From assembly GCF_016653465.1 (NCBI RefSeq), contig NZ_NHSQ01000090.1, forward strand, positions 124,001 through 188,000: a stretch of 64,000 nucleotides of DNA. Reading direction: 5' to 3'. This document shows positions 21,674-29,880 of this stretch, piece after piece. The translations under genes and the position numbers were made by a program. Every line of letters starts with the position of its first letter. The stretch's first letter is position 1. Source of the stretch: Thiocystis minor (GTDB lineage: Bacteria; Pseudomonadota; Gammaproteobacteria; Chromatiales; Chromatiaceae). Under the pieces are notes generated by a model that worked only from the letters and a program-made list of their open reading frames with translations, was not told where the DNA came from and made no database searches.

Positions 21674-24600
21674 ATGACAGAGCCGGATGAACGACCAGAA
21701 TCGACCGCCCCCCAGAGTATGCTTCGCGGGGGCTCGGAACCGGATGCGGAACCGACCCTGCGACAGCGGGCCGAGCGGATCGCGCACGCAACCGCGAACC
21801 CGTCGCCGGAGGCGGGCGCGGCACTGTCATCGGAAGACCTCCAGCGGACCGTCAATGAGCTTGCGGTGTATCAGGTCGAGCTGGAGATGCAAAACGAGGA
21901 ACTGCGCCGCGTGCAGGCCAGGATGGAGGCCATGCAGGCCCGCTACTTCGACCTCTACGAGTGGGCGCCGGTCGGCTATTGCTCCATCTCCGAACAGGGG
22001 TTGATCCGCGAGTCCAATCTGACCGTCGCCAGGCTGCTGGGTCTGAACCGCAGCGCGCTGACCGGTCAGCCGATCTTCCGATTCATCCTCAGGGAGGATC
22101 AGGATGTCTACTTCCGGTTCCACCAACAGCTCTTTGAGGCGCCCGCGAACTCCGCGCCGCCCTCGGAGCCCGTCGTTCAGCCGCGGATGTGCAAGCTGCG
22201 CATGGCGAAACCGGACGGCGCGATCCTCTGGGCGCGGCTCGAAGCCACCATCGCCCGGGAGAGCGATGGCTCGCCCGTCTGTCGCATCGCGATCATCGAC
22301 ATCTCGTCGAGCAAACAGGCCGAGCTGGATGCGCTGAATGCGCTCATGACGGCGATTCCAGGGGTGGTGTATCAATTCCTGGTCCGACCCGATGGCACCT
22401 GGCGGTTTCTCTATCTCAGTCCAGGCATCGAAACCCTGTATCGCGTCACGGCGGAAACCGCCTACGCGAACCCGGATGCGCTTACCCACTGTATCCATCC
22501 CGACGATCGCCCGTCTCATCGGGCCGCAGTGGAGCGCGCGAGCCAGACCCTCACGCCCTGGTGCCATGAACATCGCATCCACCCCGGCGGTCAACCCGAT
22601 CAACTCAAATGGGTGCGCGGGCAGGCCACGCCATTTCCGCAACCGGACGGAAGCGTACTCTGGAACGGCATTCTGACGGATGTCACCGAAGAGAAGCGGA
22701 TCGAGGCGGCGCTGCGACGCACTCAGTCCTTGCTCGCGCGCACGGAGGCGATTGCGCACATCGGTAGCTGGGAATGGGAGGTGGCGACGGACACCGTGAC
22801 CTGGTCGGACGAGTTGTTCCGCCTCTTTCAGCGCGACCCCGCCGAGGGGGTGCCATCCTTTGCGGACCATGCGCAACTCTATGTCCCCGAAGACATGCAA
22901 CGACTCAGTGATGCGGTGAAGGCCGCCCTCACTCACGGCACGCCCTACGAGCTGGAACTGCGCGCCATTCGCAAGGACGGCGCGCAGCGGGTCTTGATGG
23001 CCGTTGGCCAGGTGGAAACCGACACGGAACAGCGGGGCACGCGCCTCTTTGGATTCGTTCAGGACGTGACCGAACGCCGCGCGGCCGAACGTGCCCAGCG
23101 GGACAGCAAGCTGCAATTCCGCGCGATGTTCATGAACGCGCCACTCAGTATTCTGATCCACGACTTGGACACCGGCGAGTTGTTGGATGCCAACCCAGCC
23201 GCCTGCGCGCAATACGGATACGACTCGCTCGAAGCGCTCAAGGCCAACTTCGATGATCAGTGGCTCGAACCGCCCTATTCCATCGACGACGCGGTGACGT
23301 GGGGCGCCAGGGTGCTACAGGAAGGCCCGCAGCAATTCGAATGGCGCTACCGCCGCGCCGATGGCGCCTTGCGGTGGGAATCGGTGCATCTGAGCACGTT
23401 CGTCAGGCACGGCGACGTCTGCATTCTTGCCATGACGGTCGACATCACGCACGACAAGCAGATCAGGGCGGACTTGCACGCCAGCGAGGCACGCTTTGAA
23501 CACCTCGCCCATTATGACCCGCTGACCATGCTGCCCAACCGCCTACTGCTGGCCGATCGTCTGCACCAGGCCATGGCGCAGACCCAGCGACGGAGACAAC
23601 GCCTGGCACTGGCGTATCTCGATCTGGATGGGTTCAAGGCGATCAATGACCGCCACGGACATGATGCCGGCGACCAGTTGTTGGTCGCCCTCTCGCACCG
23701 GATGCAGCAGACCCTGCGCGAAGGCGACACCCTGGCCCGGCTGGGTGGCGACGAGTTCGTTGCCCTGCTGGTTGACCTGGAAGACCGCGATGCCAGCATA
23801 CCGCTGCTCAACCGTCTGCTCGCCGCCGCGGCCGCGCCGGTGACTCTCGGCGATCACGTCGTGCAACTCTCGGCCAGCGTCGGGGTCGCCTTCTATCCGC
23901 AGCCGGACGAGGTGGACGCGGATCAACTGCTGCGCCAGGCCGATCAGGCCATGTATCAGGCCAAGCTGACCGGCAAGAATCGTTACCATGTCTTCGATGT
24001 CGAGAAGGACCATCGCGCCCGCAGCAAGCATGAAAGTCTGGAGCGCATCCGCCGTGCCCTGATCGCGCGCGAATTCGTGCTCTATTATCAGCCCAAGGTC
24101 AACCTGCGCAGCGGGGAGGTCATCGGTGTCGAGGCCTTGATCCGTTGGCAACATCCGGAGCGCGGACTCCTGCTCCCGCAAACGTTCCTGCCGGCGATCG
24201 AGGATGATCCGCTGGCGGTCACGCTCGGCGAGTGGGTCATCGAGAGTGCGCTGACGCAGATGGATCGCTGGCGGGCGAGCGGGCTCGACCTTCCGGTCAG
24301 CGTCAATGTCGGCGCGCGCCAGTTACAGCAGGTGGATTTTGTCGCGCGTCTGGGCGCCATCCTGGTGGCGCATCCTGGGGTCACGCCGTCGAGCCTCGCG
24401 CTGGAGATTCTGGAAACCAGCGCGATGCAAGACCTGGCGCGCGTCTCCAAGGTCGTCGCGGATTGCCATGCACTCGGAGTGAGTTGCACCCTGGACGATT
24501 TTGGCGTCGGCTATTCCTCGCTGACCTATCTGAAACACTTGGCGGTCACCGTGCTGAAGATCGACCGCAGCTTCGTCGGCGACATGCTCGACAATCCGGA

Positions 24601-24838
24601 TGATCTGGCGATCATCGAGAGCATTCTGGGTCTGGCCGCCGCCTTCCGCCGCCAAGCCATCGCCGAAGGGGTGGAAACCCTGGAGCAGGGCGAGCGACTG
24701 CTGCAACTCGGCTGCGAACTGGCCCAGGGTTACCGCATCGCCCATCCACTACCGGCGCACGAGCTACCCGGCTGGGTTGCCGCTTGGCGCTCCGATCCGT
24801 GTTGGAGCGAGTGGCCGGGAGCGCATCCCGAGGTTTAA
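21674..24838 (+). CDS. PAS-GGDEF-EAL cyclic-di-GMP turnover protein
   Basis: 1054 residues without membrane segments. An N-terminal helix leads into about four PAS units (about 80-220, 225-345, 355-480, 485-605). The GGDEF domain has an intact GGDEF at 691-695 and an inhibitory RxxD site (REGD) five residues before it. The EAL domain has EAL at 820-822, LALEILETS and DDFGVGYSSLTYLKHL, so both diguanylate cyclase and phosphodiesterase catalytic residues look preserved. Net activity cannot be told. It probably answers redox or ligand signals through the PAS domains and acts against or with the HD-GYP protein encoded about 16 kb upstream. Confidence 0.93.
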   Translation: MTEPDERPESTAPQSMLRGGSEPDAEPTLRQRAERIAHATANPSPEAGAALSSEDLQRTVNELAVYQVELEMQNEELRRVQARMEAMQARYFDLYEWAPVGYCSISEQGLIRESNLTVARLLGLNRSALTGQPIFRFILREDQDVYFRFHQQLFEAPANSAPPSEPVVQPRMCKLRMAKPDGAILWARLEATIARESDGSPVCRIAIIDISSSKQAELDALNALMTAIPGVVYQFLVRPDGTWRFLYLSPGIETLYRVTAETAYANPDALTHCIHPDDRPSHRAAVERASQTLTPWCHEHRIHPGGQPDQLKWVRGQATPFPQPDGSVLWNGILTDVTEEKRIEAALRRTQSLLARTEAIAHIGSWEWEVATDTVTWSDELFRLFQRDPAEGVPSFADHAQLYVPEDMQRLSDAVKAALTHGTPYELELRAIRKDGAQRVLMAVGQVETDTEQRGTRLFGFVQDVTERRAAERAQRDSKLQFRAMFMNAPLSILIHDLDTGELLDANPAACAQYGYDSLEALKANFDDQWLEPPYSIDDAVTWGARVLQEGPQQFEWRYRRADGALRWESVHLSTFVRHGDVCILAMTVDITHDKQIRADLHASEARFEHLAHYDPLTMLPNRLLLADRLHQAMAQTQRRRQRLALAYLDLDGFKAINDRHGHDAGDQLLVALSHRMQQTLREGDTLARLGGDEFVALLVDLEDRDASIPLLNRLLAAAAAPVTLGDHVVQLSASVGVAFYPQPDEVDADQLLRQADQAMYQAKLTGKNRYHVFDVEKDHRARSKHESLERIRRALIAREFVLYYQPKVNLRSGEVIGVEALIRWQHPERGLLLPQTFLPAIEDDPLAVTLGEWVIESALTQMDRWRASGLDLPVSVNVGARQLQQVDFVARLGAILVAHPGVTPSSLALEILETSAMQDLARVSKVVADCHALGVSCTLDDFGVGYSSLTYLKHLAVTVLKIDRSFVGDMLDNPDDLAIIESILGLAAAFRRQAIAEGVETLEQGERLLQLGCELAQGYRIAHPLPAHELPGWVAAWRSDPCWSEWPGAHPEV

Positions 24839-24882
24839 GGTTCCTGCGAGGCGAAATCGCACCGCGATTGGGTTGTGACCTC

Positions 24883-24903
24883 GTGATGGCGATCTGCCAT
24901 CAC
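24883..24903. terminator. Hairpin between convergent genes
   Basis: Arms GTGATGGC and GCCATCAC (8 bp, 5-nt loop) lie between the GGDEF-EAL gene and the toxin gene, overlapping the toxin stop. No long T run follows on either strand, so termination is tentative. Confidence 0.4.
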
Positions 24904-25376
24904 ATCCGCTCAGCGAGATTGCGCAACAGACGGAGATCGGTTTGCAAAGACTGAGGCTCGCCGATGGCGATACGAGCGAAGTCCGGGTGACGTGGATTGA
25001 GCAGGTCGTTGCGTTCAGCGGGCACCACCGCGCTGGGTACGCTCAGAACTGCCGTTTGAGCGTTTTGAAGCCATTCATGTCCGATGGCCTGCAGGACATC
25101 TCTAGCACCGATGGTGCGCCAGTTGTCGGGTAACTGCCCAGCGTCAATCTGCGTCACGCGAAGATCAGAGGGCAGAGAAGCGGGAATCAGGATGTAATGG
25201 GCGAGCAGGAGATCGTCTTGCACCATCATTTCGAGCAAGGCCAGTGATTGGGACTCGGCTGTATAGACCACTTCCACGCCTTTTGGATTCCAACGGCCAC
25301 CATACAAACGTGCGCCCTCGCCGCTAAAGGCCGTCTGGGCAAAGCGCGCGGTGGTGATGCGCCAAACGGTCCGCAT
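24900..25376 (-). CDS. RES-domain toxin (NAD-degrading family)
   Basis: 158 residues spanning one RES domain: R6 in VWRIT, GARLYGGRWNPKG, VVYTAESQSLALLE, and AVVPAERNDLLNPRHPDF. The Arg, Glu and Ser of the RES name are in place (GGRW, ALLEMM, LSVPSAVV). RES toxins of type II systems break down NAD+ and stop growth. The start codon shares one base with the antitoxin stop (TGATG), the normal tight coupling for this family. Confidence 0.9.
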   Translation of the reverse strand: MRTVWRITTARFAQTAFSGEGARLYGGRWNPKGVEVVYTAESQSLALLEMMVQDDLLLAHYILIPASLPSDLRVTQIDAGQLPDNWRTIGARDVLQAIGHEWLQNAQTAVLSVPSAVVPAERNDLLNPRHPDFARIAIGEPQSLQTDLRLLRNLAERM

Positions 25377-25828
25377 CAGGCAAATACCCCGTGCTCAATG
25401 CGTCCTAACGTGTCGAGAACGCTATCGGCACCGATGTCGGTATCCAACAGCGACAGTGGCGTGACACCGCCCAGTGATGCCTTCGGGGTCTGTAGCCAGT
25501 TCAGTGCCGTATCCGCATCTTCGAACACCGTTTCGGCACGCTCAACGGTGCGAGCAAAACGCACGAGCTTGGCAGACTCTTCCGGCGATAAAGCACCTTC
25601 GCGCTTACGTCTGGCCAGCGTGCGCTCGGGAATTGCCAAAGCGTGTGCCAGCTCGGTCTGCGTGAGGCGTGTCAGGCGAACCACGGCGTCTATCGAGGCC
25701 GATGGCAGGCCTTGGCGAACCAAAGGGATCCAGTCCATCACCACCCGAGGCTTGGCGTGCAACACGCCTTCGCCGCCAAGCAGGGTAACGGCAGAAAGAA
25801 AAGAGGGGTTCAAGCTGGCGGTGGTCAT
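25376..25828 (-). CDS. Xre/MbcA/ParS-type antitoxin of RES toxin
   Basis: 150 residues from the ATG at 25828, chosen because GGAGG (25834-25838 on the minus strand) lies 5 nt upstream; an ATG at 25855 is in frame but lacks a site. The middle holds a helix-turn-helix (LTQTELAHALAIPERTLARRKREGALSPEES) and the C-terminus the toxin-binding DUF2384 segment ALNWLQTPKASLGGVTPLSLLDTDIGADSVLDTLGRIEHGVFA. It should neutralise the RES toxin and repress its own promoter through the palindrome just upstream. Confidence 0.9.
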   Translation of the reverse strand: MTTASLNPSFLSAVTLLGGEGVLHAKPRVVMDWIPLVRQGLPSASIDAVVRLTRLTQTELAHALAIPERTLARRKREGALSPEESAKLVRFARTVERAETVFEDADTALNWLQTPKASLGGVTPLSLLDTDIGADSVLDTLGRIEHGVFA

Positions 25829-25844
25829 GGGTGCCTCCTGTGAC

Positions 25845-25875
25845 AATAAAGCCATATGGCAGTTATTCTAGTCAA
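25845..25875 (-). promoter_or_regulatory. Toxin-antitoxin promoter with palindromic operator
   Basis: On the minus strand TTGACT (25875-25870) and TTTATT (25850-25845) make a -35/-10 pair with a long 19-nt spacer. Between them is the perfect 10-bp palindrome GCCATATGGC (25851-25860), well placed for antitoxin autorepression. Read by eye. Confidence 0.5.
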
Positions 25876-25932
25876 TAATGGCGTAAAGTCCATCCATGGG
25901 AACCTCAGAGAGATGCCAGAACGGCGTTAAGG

Positions 25933-26104
25933 CGATTTTTGGAAAAGACCTTACCCAGACTGCATCCGTTCGTGGTGACATTGCATCCGTTCGTGGTGAG
26001 CTGGTCGAACCATGAACGGATGCAATGTCGGCCTCGGAGCGCGATTTCCGCCCGTCCTTCGACACGCTCAGGACGAACGGAAATCGGTAAAGTCTTTCCC
26101 GGAA
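25933..26104. repeat. Nested inverted and direct intergenic repeats
   Basis: The 18-mer TGCATCCGTTCGTGGTGA occurs at 25961 and again at 25982. The inverted form TGAACGGATGCA is at 26013-26024. Farther out, CGTCC/GGACG arms flank TTCGACACGCTCA (26053-26076), and GGAAAAGACCTTACC (25941-25955 region) faces GGTAAAGTCTTTCC (26087-26100). Together they form a nested hairpin structure of about 160 nt. No gene is visible here. Confidence 0.65.
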
Positions 26105-26111
26105 ATCACCT

Positions 26112-26194
26112 AAACCGCGTCCATAACGGTATGCGTAGTTTCTAGGGATCAACCCGGTTGGCGCTCATCTGATGCGTCGGCGTCGACGCGGTTT
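26112..26194. repeat. ~83-nt element with AAACCGCGTC/GACGCGGTTT ends (copy 2)
   Basis: Perfect 10-bp terminal inverted repeat (11 bp with the outer T/A), 83 nt, downstream of phoH. Interior unlike copy 1. Copy 3 follows after 15 nt. Confidence 0.7.
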
Positions 26195-26209
26195 AAATAT
26201 TAAAAACTT

Positions 26210-26293
26210 AAACCGCGCCCCGCCAACCACACTTGGTGACCAGCAACGCTGGGGAAATCCGCAAAACTACGTTTTTCACTCCGGGCGCGGTTT
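26210..26293. repeat. ~83-nt element, copy 3
   Basis: Ends AAACCGCGCC and GGCGCGGTTT, 84 nt; the arm extends to about 13 bp with CCCG/CGGG. Its right end overlaps the stop codon of the phoH-like gene. Confidence 0.7.
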
Positions 26294-27710
26294 AAAGCTC
26301 CTGCGAGGCAAAATCGGCGAGCCGCGAACGCTCTCCGCGCATGAGCGTGATGTGTCCGCTATGCGGCCACTGCTTGAAGCGATCGACCACATAGGTCAGG
26401 CCGGAGGTGGTTTCGGTCAGATAGGGCGTGTCGATCTGGCTGATGTTGCCCAGACAGACGAATTTCGTCCCTGGACCGGAGCGGGTGATGAGCGTCTTCA
26501 TCTGCTTGGCGGTGAGGTTTTGCGCCTCGTCCAGGATGATGTATTTGTTGAGAAAGGTCCGCCCGCGCATGAAGTTGAGCGAGGAAATGCGGATGCGGTT
26601 GCGGATCAGGTCGTTGGTCGCCGCGCGCCCCCATTCGCCGCCATCGGGGCGGTTCAGAACCTCCAGATTGTCCATGAGCGCACCCATCCAGGGCGTCATC
26701 TTTTCTTCCTCGGTGCCGGGCAGAAAACCGATGTCCTCGCCGACCGGGACCGTGACTCGGGTCATGATGATCTCGCGATAGAGACTGCGGTCGAGCACCT
26801 GCGCGAGTCCGGCGGCCAGCGCGAGCAGTGTCTTGCCGGTGCCGGCGGCGCCAATCAGGGTGACGAAGTCCAACTCGGGATTCATCAGCATGTTGAGCGC
26901 GAAATTCTGCTCGCGATTGCGCGCGTTGATGCCCCAGACGCTGTGGCGGGGCAGGCGGTAGTCATCGACCAGTTCGATGACCGCCTCGGTGTCGGTACGC
27001 TTCTCGCGCACCATGGCCTCGAAGCCACCGTCCTCGCCCAGACTGACGCATTGGGCGGGATACCAGTCGGCGATGTCCGGACCCTGGATCCGATAAAAGG
27101 TCCGACCCGCTTCCTTCCAGGCGTCGAGCGTCTTTTCGTGGTGCTCCCAGAAATCCGCCGGCAGAACTTCCAGGCCGGTATAGAGCAGGCTGGCGTCGTC
27201 GAGCACCTGATCGTTGGAATAGTCCTCGGCGGGGATGCCGAGCACGGCGGCCTTGATGCGCAGATTGATGTCCTTGGAGACGATGATCACCTGGCGGTCG
27301 GTGCGCAGCTCGCGCAGTGCCTGGGCGGTGCCGAGAATATTGTTGTCCGGAACCGTGCCGGGCAGCGAGGTCGGCAGCTTGAGATCGAGCGGCTCGGTCT
27401 GGAAAAAGAGCCGGCCGGTTGCCGGCTGGACGATGCCACCGCCGTTGATCGCGGCGGGACTGATCAGCAGACCCGCGTCGATCTCCTGCTTGTCCGCGTT
27501 GCACATGAGCTGGTCGAGGAAGCGGCTAACCTGGCGAACGTTGCGGGCGACCTCGGACATGCCTTTTTTGCCCCGGTCCAACTCCTCCAGGACGATCATC
27601 GGCAGGAAGATGTCGTGTTCCTGGAAGCGGAAGAGGGCGGTCGGATCGTGCATCAGCACGTTGGTGTCGAGCACGAACAGACAGGTCTTGTCGTTTTCGC
27701 GTTTGATCAT
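26292..27710 (-). CDS. PhoH family protein (PIN nuclease domain plus PhoH ATPase)
   Basis: 472 residues from the ATG at 27710 (MIKRENDKTCLFVLDTNVLMHD); the frame runs 20 codons farther upstream but that part lies in a repeat element. The N-terminal PIN domain, about 8-150, has D15 and IVLEELDRGKKG with later acidic residues VSKDINLRIKA. The PhoH ATPase has Walker A GAAGTGKTLLALAAG near residue 290 and Walker B YIILDEAQNL. Two-domain proteins of this kind (PhoH2/YlaK type) couple RNA unwinding with RNA cleavage; the role in this organism is unknown. Pairs of ~83-nt inverted-repeat elements abut both ends of the gene. Confidence 0.9.
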   Translation of the reverse strand: MIKRENDKTCLFVLDTNVLMHDPTALFRFQEHDIFLPMIVLEELDRGKKGMSEVARNVRQVSRFLDQLMCNADKQEIDAGLLISPAAINGGGIVQPATGRLFFQTEPLDLKLPTSLPGTVPDNNILGTAQALRELRTDRQVIIVSKDINLRIKAAVLGIPAEDYSNDQVLDDASLLYTGLEVLPADFWEHHEKTLDAWKEAGRTFYRIQGPDIADWYPAQCVSLGEDGGFEAMVREKRTDTEAVIELVDDYRLPRHSVWGINARNREQNFALNMLMNPELDFVTLIGAAGTGKTLLALAAGLAQVLDRSLYREIIMTRVTVPVGEDIGFLPGTEEEKMTPWMGALMDNLEVLNRPDGGEWGRAATNDLIRNRIRISSLNFMRGRTFLNKYIILDEAQNLTAKQMKTLITRSGPGTKFVCLGNISQIDTPYLTETTSGLTYVVDRFKQWPHSGHITLMRGERSRLADFASQEL

Positions 27711-27712
27711 GT

Positions 27713-27791
27713 AAACCGCGTCCAGAGTGACAGGGATGGTTTTAGGTGACCCAGGCATCGCGGCAACCAACGGCGGTTGGCGAGACGCGCT
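27713..27791. repeat. ~80-nt element, copy 4
   Basis: Begins AAACCGCGTC 3 nt before the phoH start codon and ends GACGCGCTTT (one mismatch to the other right ends), 79 nt. It forms the phoH leader, so it may fold in the mRNA near the start. Confidence 0.6.
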
Positions 27792-27814
27792 TTACATCCT
27801 AAACATCAGATCAT

Positions 27815-27897
27815 TTAACCGCGCCAGTCATGGCGTTTGCCGGTTCGGACGTGACTGGGCCGATGCGCGGACGGCATACGCCATGCCTGACGCGGTT
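27815..27897. repeat. ~83-nt element, copy 5
   Basis: Begins TAACCGCGCC and ends GACGCGGTTT, 83 nt. Inner arms CATGGCGT and ACGCCATG extend the palindrome, so almost the whole unit can fold. It lies just downstream of the bcp stop. Confidence 0.6.
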
Positions 27898-27902
27898 TGA
27901 GG

Positions 27903-28385
27903 TCATGCCGGAGGCGATGTCGCGAGTGACCGGGCGGCGTCCAGAACCTCTTCGATATGGCCCTTGACCTTGACCCCGCGCCACTCCTGGCGCAGGACGC
28001 CAGTCGCGTCGATCAGAAAGGTGCTGCGTTCGACGCCGACTGTGTCCTTGCCGAACATCTTCTTGGGTTTGATCACATCGAAGGCGCGGCAGAGCGTTTC
28101 GTCCTGGTCCGAGATCAGGTCGAAGGTGAAGCCCTGTTTGGCCTTAAAATTCTCTTGAGCCTTGAGGCTGTCGCGCGAGGCGCCGAGGATGGCCGTATTG
28201 GCGGCGGCGAACGACTCGGCCGCGTCGCGGAAGTCCTGACCCTCCTGGGTGCAGCCCGGAGTGCTGGCCTTGGGATAAAAATAGAGGACGAGGTGCTTGC
28301 CCCGATACTCGGAGAGCTTGACGCTCCGATCGCCCGTGGCGGCGAGTTCGAGGTCCGGGATGGTGTCGCCGATCGATACAGTCAT
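27903..28385 (-). CDS. bcp: Thioredoxin-dependent thiol peroxidase, Bcp type
   Basis: 160 residues, a full peroxiredoxin: LYFYPKASTPGCTQEGQDFRD carries the peroxidatic cysteine C45 with the T and P of the active site, and DVIKPKKMFGKDTVGVERSTFLID is the Bcp middle. The resolving cysteine found five residues later in E. coli Bcp is replaced (Q50), so this is a one-cysteine or atypical form. It reduces hydroperoxides in the cytoplasm. It follows gcvR on the same strand, as in E. coli, with a gap of 111 nt. Confidence 0.92.
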   Translation of the reverse strand: MTVSIGDTIPDLELAATGDRSVKLSEYRGKHLVLYFYPKASTPGCTQEGQDFRDAAESFAAANTAILGASRDSLKAQENFKAKQGFTFDLISDQDETLCRAFDVIKPKKMFGKDTVGVERSTFLIDATGVLRQEWRGVKVKGHIEEVLDAARSLATSPPA

Positions 28386-28496
28386 ATCCTGATGCTCCGG
28401 TTTTCGACGTAGTAAGGATGAATCGCGGTCCGCGACCGCGTTGAATGGTCAGGGACTCCGGACGTCGAGCGCGCTCGCCCCGACGGTCGACCGCCT

Positions 28497-29036
28497 TCAG
28501 CCTTTCAGGGGTTCCAGCACCGCGTCCAGATTGAGTCCGTCGCAGTAATCCATGAATTCCTCGCGCAGCCCGGCGATATGAATGTCCGCCGGAATGCCGA
28601 CCGTCATATGCACCGAGAACATGGGGGTTCCGGTGTGCGCCGCGGCATAGGTGCTGGTTGCCATGTCCTCGATATTGATCTTGCGGTCCGCGAAGAAGCC
28701 CGCCAGATTGTTGATGATGCCGGGGTGGTCCATGGAGACCACATCGACCGCGTAGGGGAGCAGGTTGCGATTGGTGGCGCGTTCGCCGGTTCGTTTTGAA
28801 ATGATCGTCATGCCGAGCTGACGTTCCAGCTCGGGGAGCGTGTTCTCGATCTTGGCCAGTGTGTTCCACTTGCCTTCAACCAGCAGCATCGCCGCGAACT
28901 CTCCGCCGAGGACCGTCATGCGGCTGTCCTCGATGTTGCAGCCATGCTCAAGCACGGCCCTTGAGAGTTGATTGACGATACCGGGGTGGTCTTCGCCGAG
29001 TGCCGAGATCACAAGGTAGGTCTTCTGCCTGGTCAT
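28497..29036 (-). CDS. gcvR: Glycine cleavage system transcriptional repressor GcvR (two ACT domains)
   Basis: 179 residues in two ACT domains: LVISALGEDHPGIVNQLSRAVLEHGCNIEDSRMTVLG and VDVVSMDHPGIINNLAGFFADRKINIEDMATST. The length and gcvR-bcp order match the GcvR family, which binds glycine and GcvA-type partners to control glycine cleavage. No gcv genes lie in the window. It is divergent from exbB; the 214-nt gap between them should hold both promoters, but I could not assign -35/-10 boxes with confidence. Confidence 0.88.
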   Translation of the reverse strand: MTRQKTYLVISALGEDHPGIVNQLSRAVLEHGCNIEDSRMTVLGGEFAAMLLVEGKWNTLAKIENTLPELERQLGMTIISKRTGERATNRNLLPYAVDVVSMDHPGIINNLAGFFADRKINIEDMATSTYAAAHTGTPMFSVHMTVGIPADIHIAGLREEFMDYCDGLNLDAVLEPLKG

Positions 29037-29250
29037 GTCCGTGCCGACGGTTGGTGGTTAAAAAAGAAATCTCGGAACGAGTGTAGCATGGAGCCACTCG
29101 CGACCACATCGGCGGGTCGTCGAGCGAGATTGCGTTCGTACTCGCGATGCGGTCCGCGTGCCGCTTCGAGTATCATGCTGGCGCGAAACCCCGCACGCTG
29201 GGTGGCGGTCGATCGCCCGAGATCGCTGAGTGACCCCGAGGAGTTATCCC

Positions 29251-29880
29251 GTGCTTGAATTGATGTATGCCGGCGGCTGGCTGATGGTGCCGATCCTTGC
29301 CTGTTCCGTCATCGCCACCGCGGTTGTGATCGAACGAACCTGGACCCTGCGACGCCGGCGCATCATGCCGGCGAATCTGGTCACGCGGATCTGGCAGTTG
29401 CACCGCGTGAATCAACTGACCGACGAGAGCGTCGAGGCGATTCGCGAGGCGTCGCCGCTCGGGCGCATGCTCGCCGCTGGTCTGGTCAACCGTCATCACT
29501 CCCGCGAGGTGATGAAGGAGGCTATCGCGGATAGCGGCCGGCATGTGGTGGCCGAACTGGAACGCTTTCTCAACACCCTGGGGACCATCGCGTCGGTCGC
29601 GCCCCTGCTGGGATTGTTGGGCACCGTGCTGGGGATGATCGACATCTTCGATGTCATCATGCAGGCCGGATCCGGCAATGCCGGGATTCTGGCGGGCGGG
29701 ATCTCCAAGGCGCTGATCACCACCGCCGCCGGATTGTTCGTGGCGATCCCGGCACTTTTGTTCCATCGCTTCTTCGATAATCGCGTGGGCCAGTTCGCCA
29801 TCGAGATGGAGGAACAGGCGCTGCGTCTGGTGGAGGTCATGCAGGGCGAGCGCGAAGCCCGCGAGGACACGACCGCATGA
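29251..29880 (+). CDS. exbB: ExbB/TolQ/MotA-family proton channel protein
   Basis: 209 residues from GTG 29251, chosen because GAGGAG lies 7 nt upstream; the ATG-like frame start 21 nt earlier has no site. TM1 near 10-30 (GGWLMVPILACSVIATAVVI), cytoplasmic loop, then TM2 and TM3 (NTLGTIASVAPLLGLLGTVLGMIDIF and GGISKALITTAAGLFVAIPALLF), the family signature. It pairs with the ExbD protein encoded next (ATGA overlap) to use the proton gradient. In this exbB-exbD-msbA context it may energise an envelope process instead of TonB; that is inference. Confidence 0.88.
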   Translation: MLELMYAGGWLMVPILACSVIATAVVIERTWTLRRRRIMPANLVTRIWQLHRVNQLTDESVEAIREASPLGRMLAAGLVNRHHSREVMKEAIADSGRHVVAELERFLNTLGTIASVAPLLGLLGTVLGMIDIFDVIMQAGSGNAGILAGGISKALITTAAGLFVAIPALLFHRFFDNRVGQFAIEMEEQALRLVEVMQGEREAREDTTA

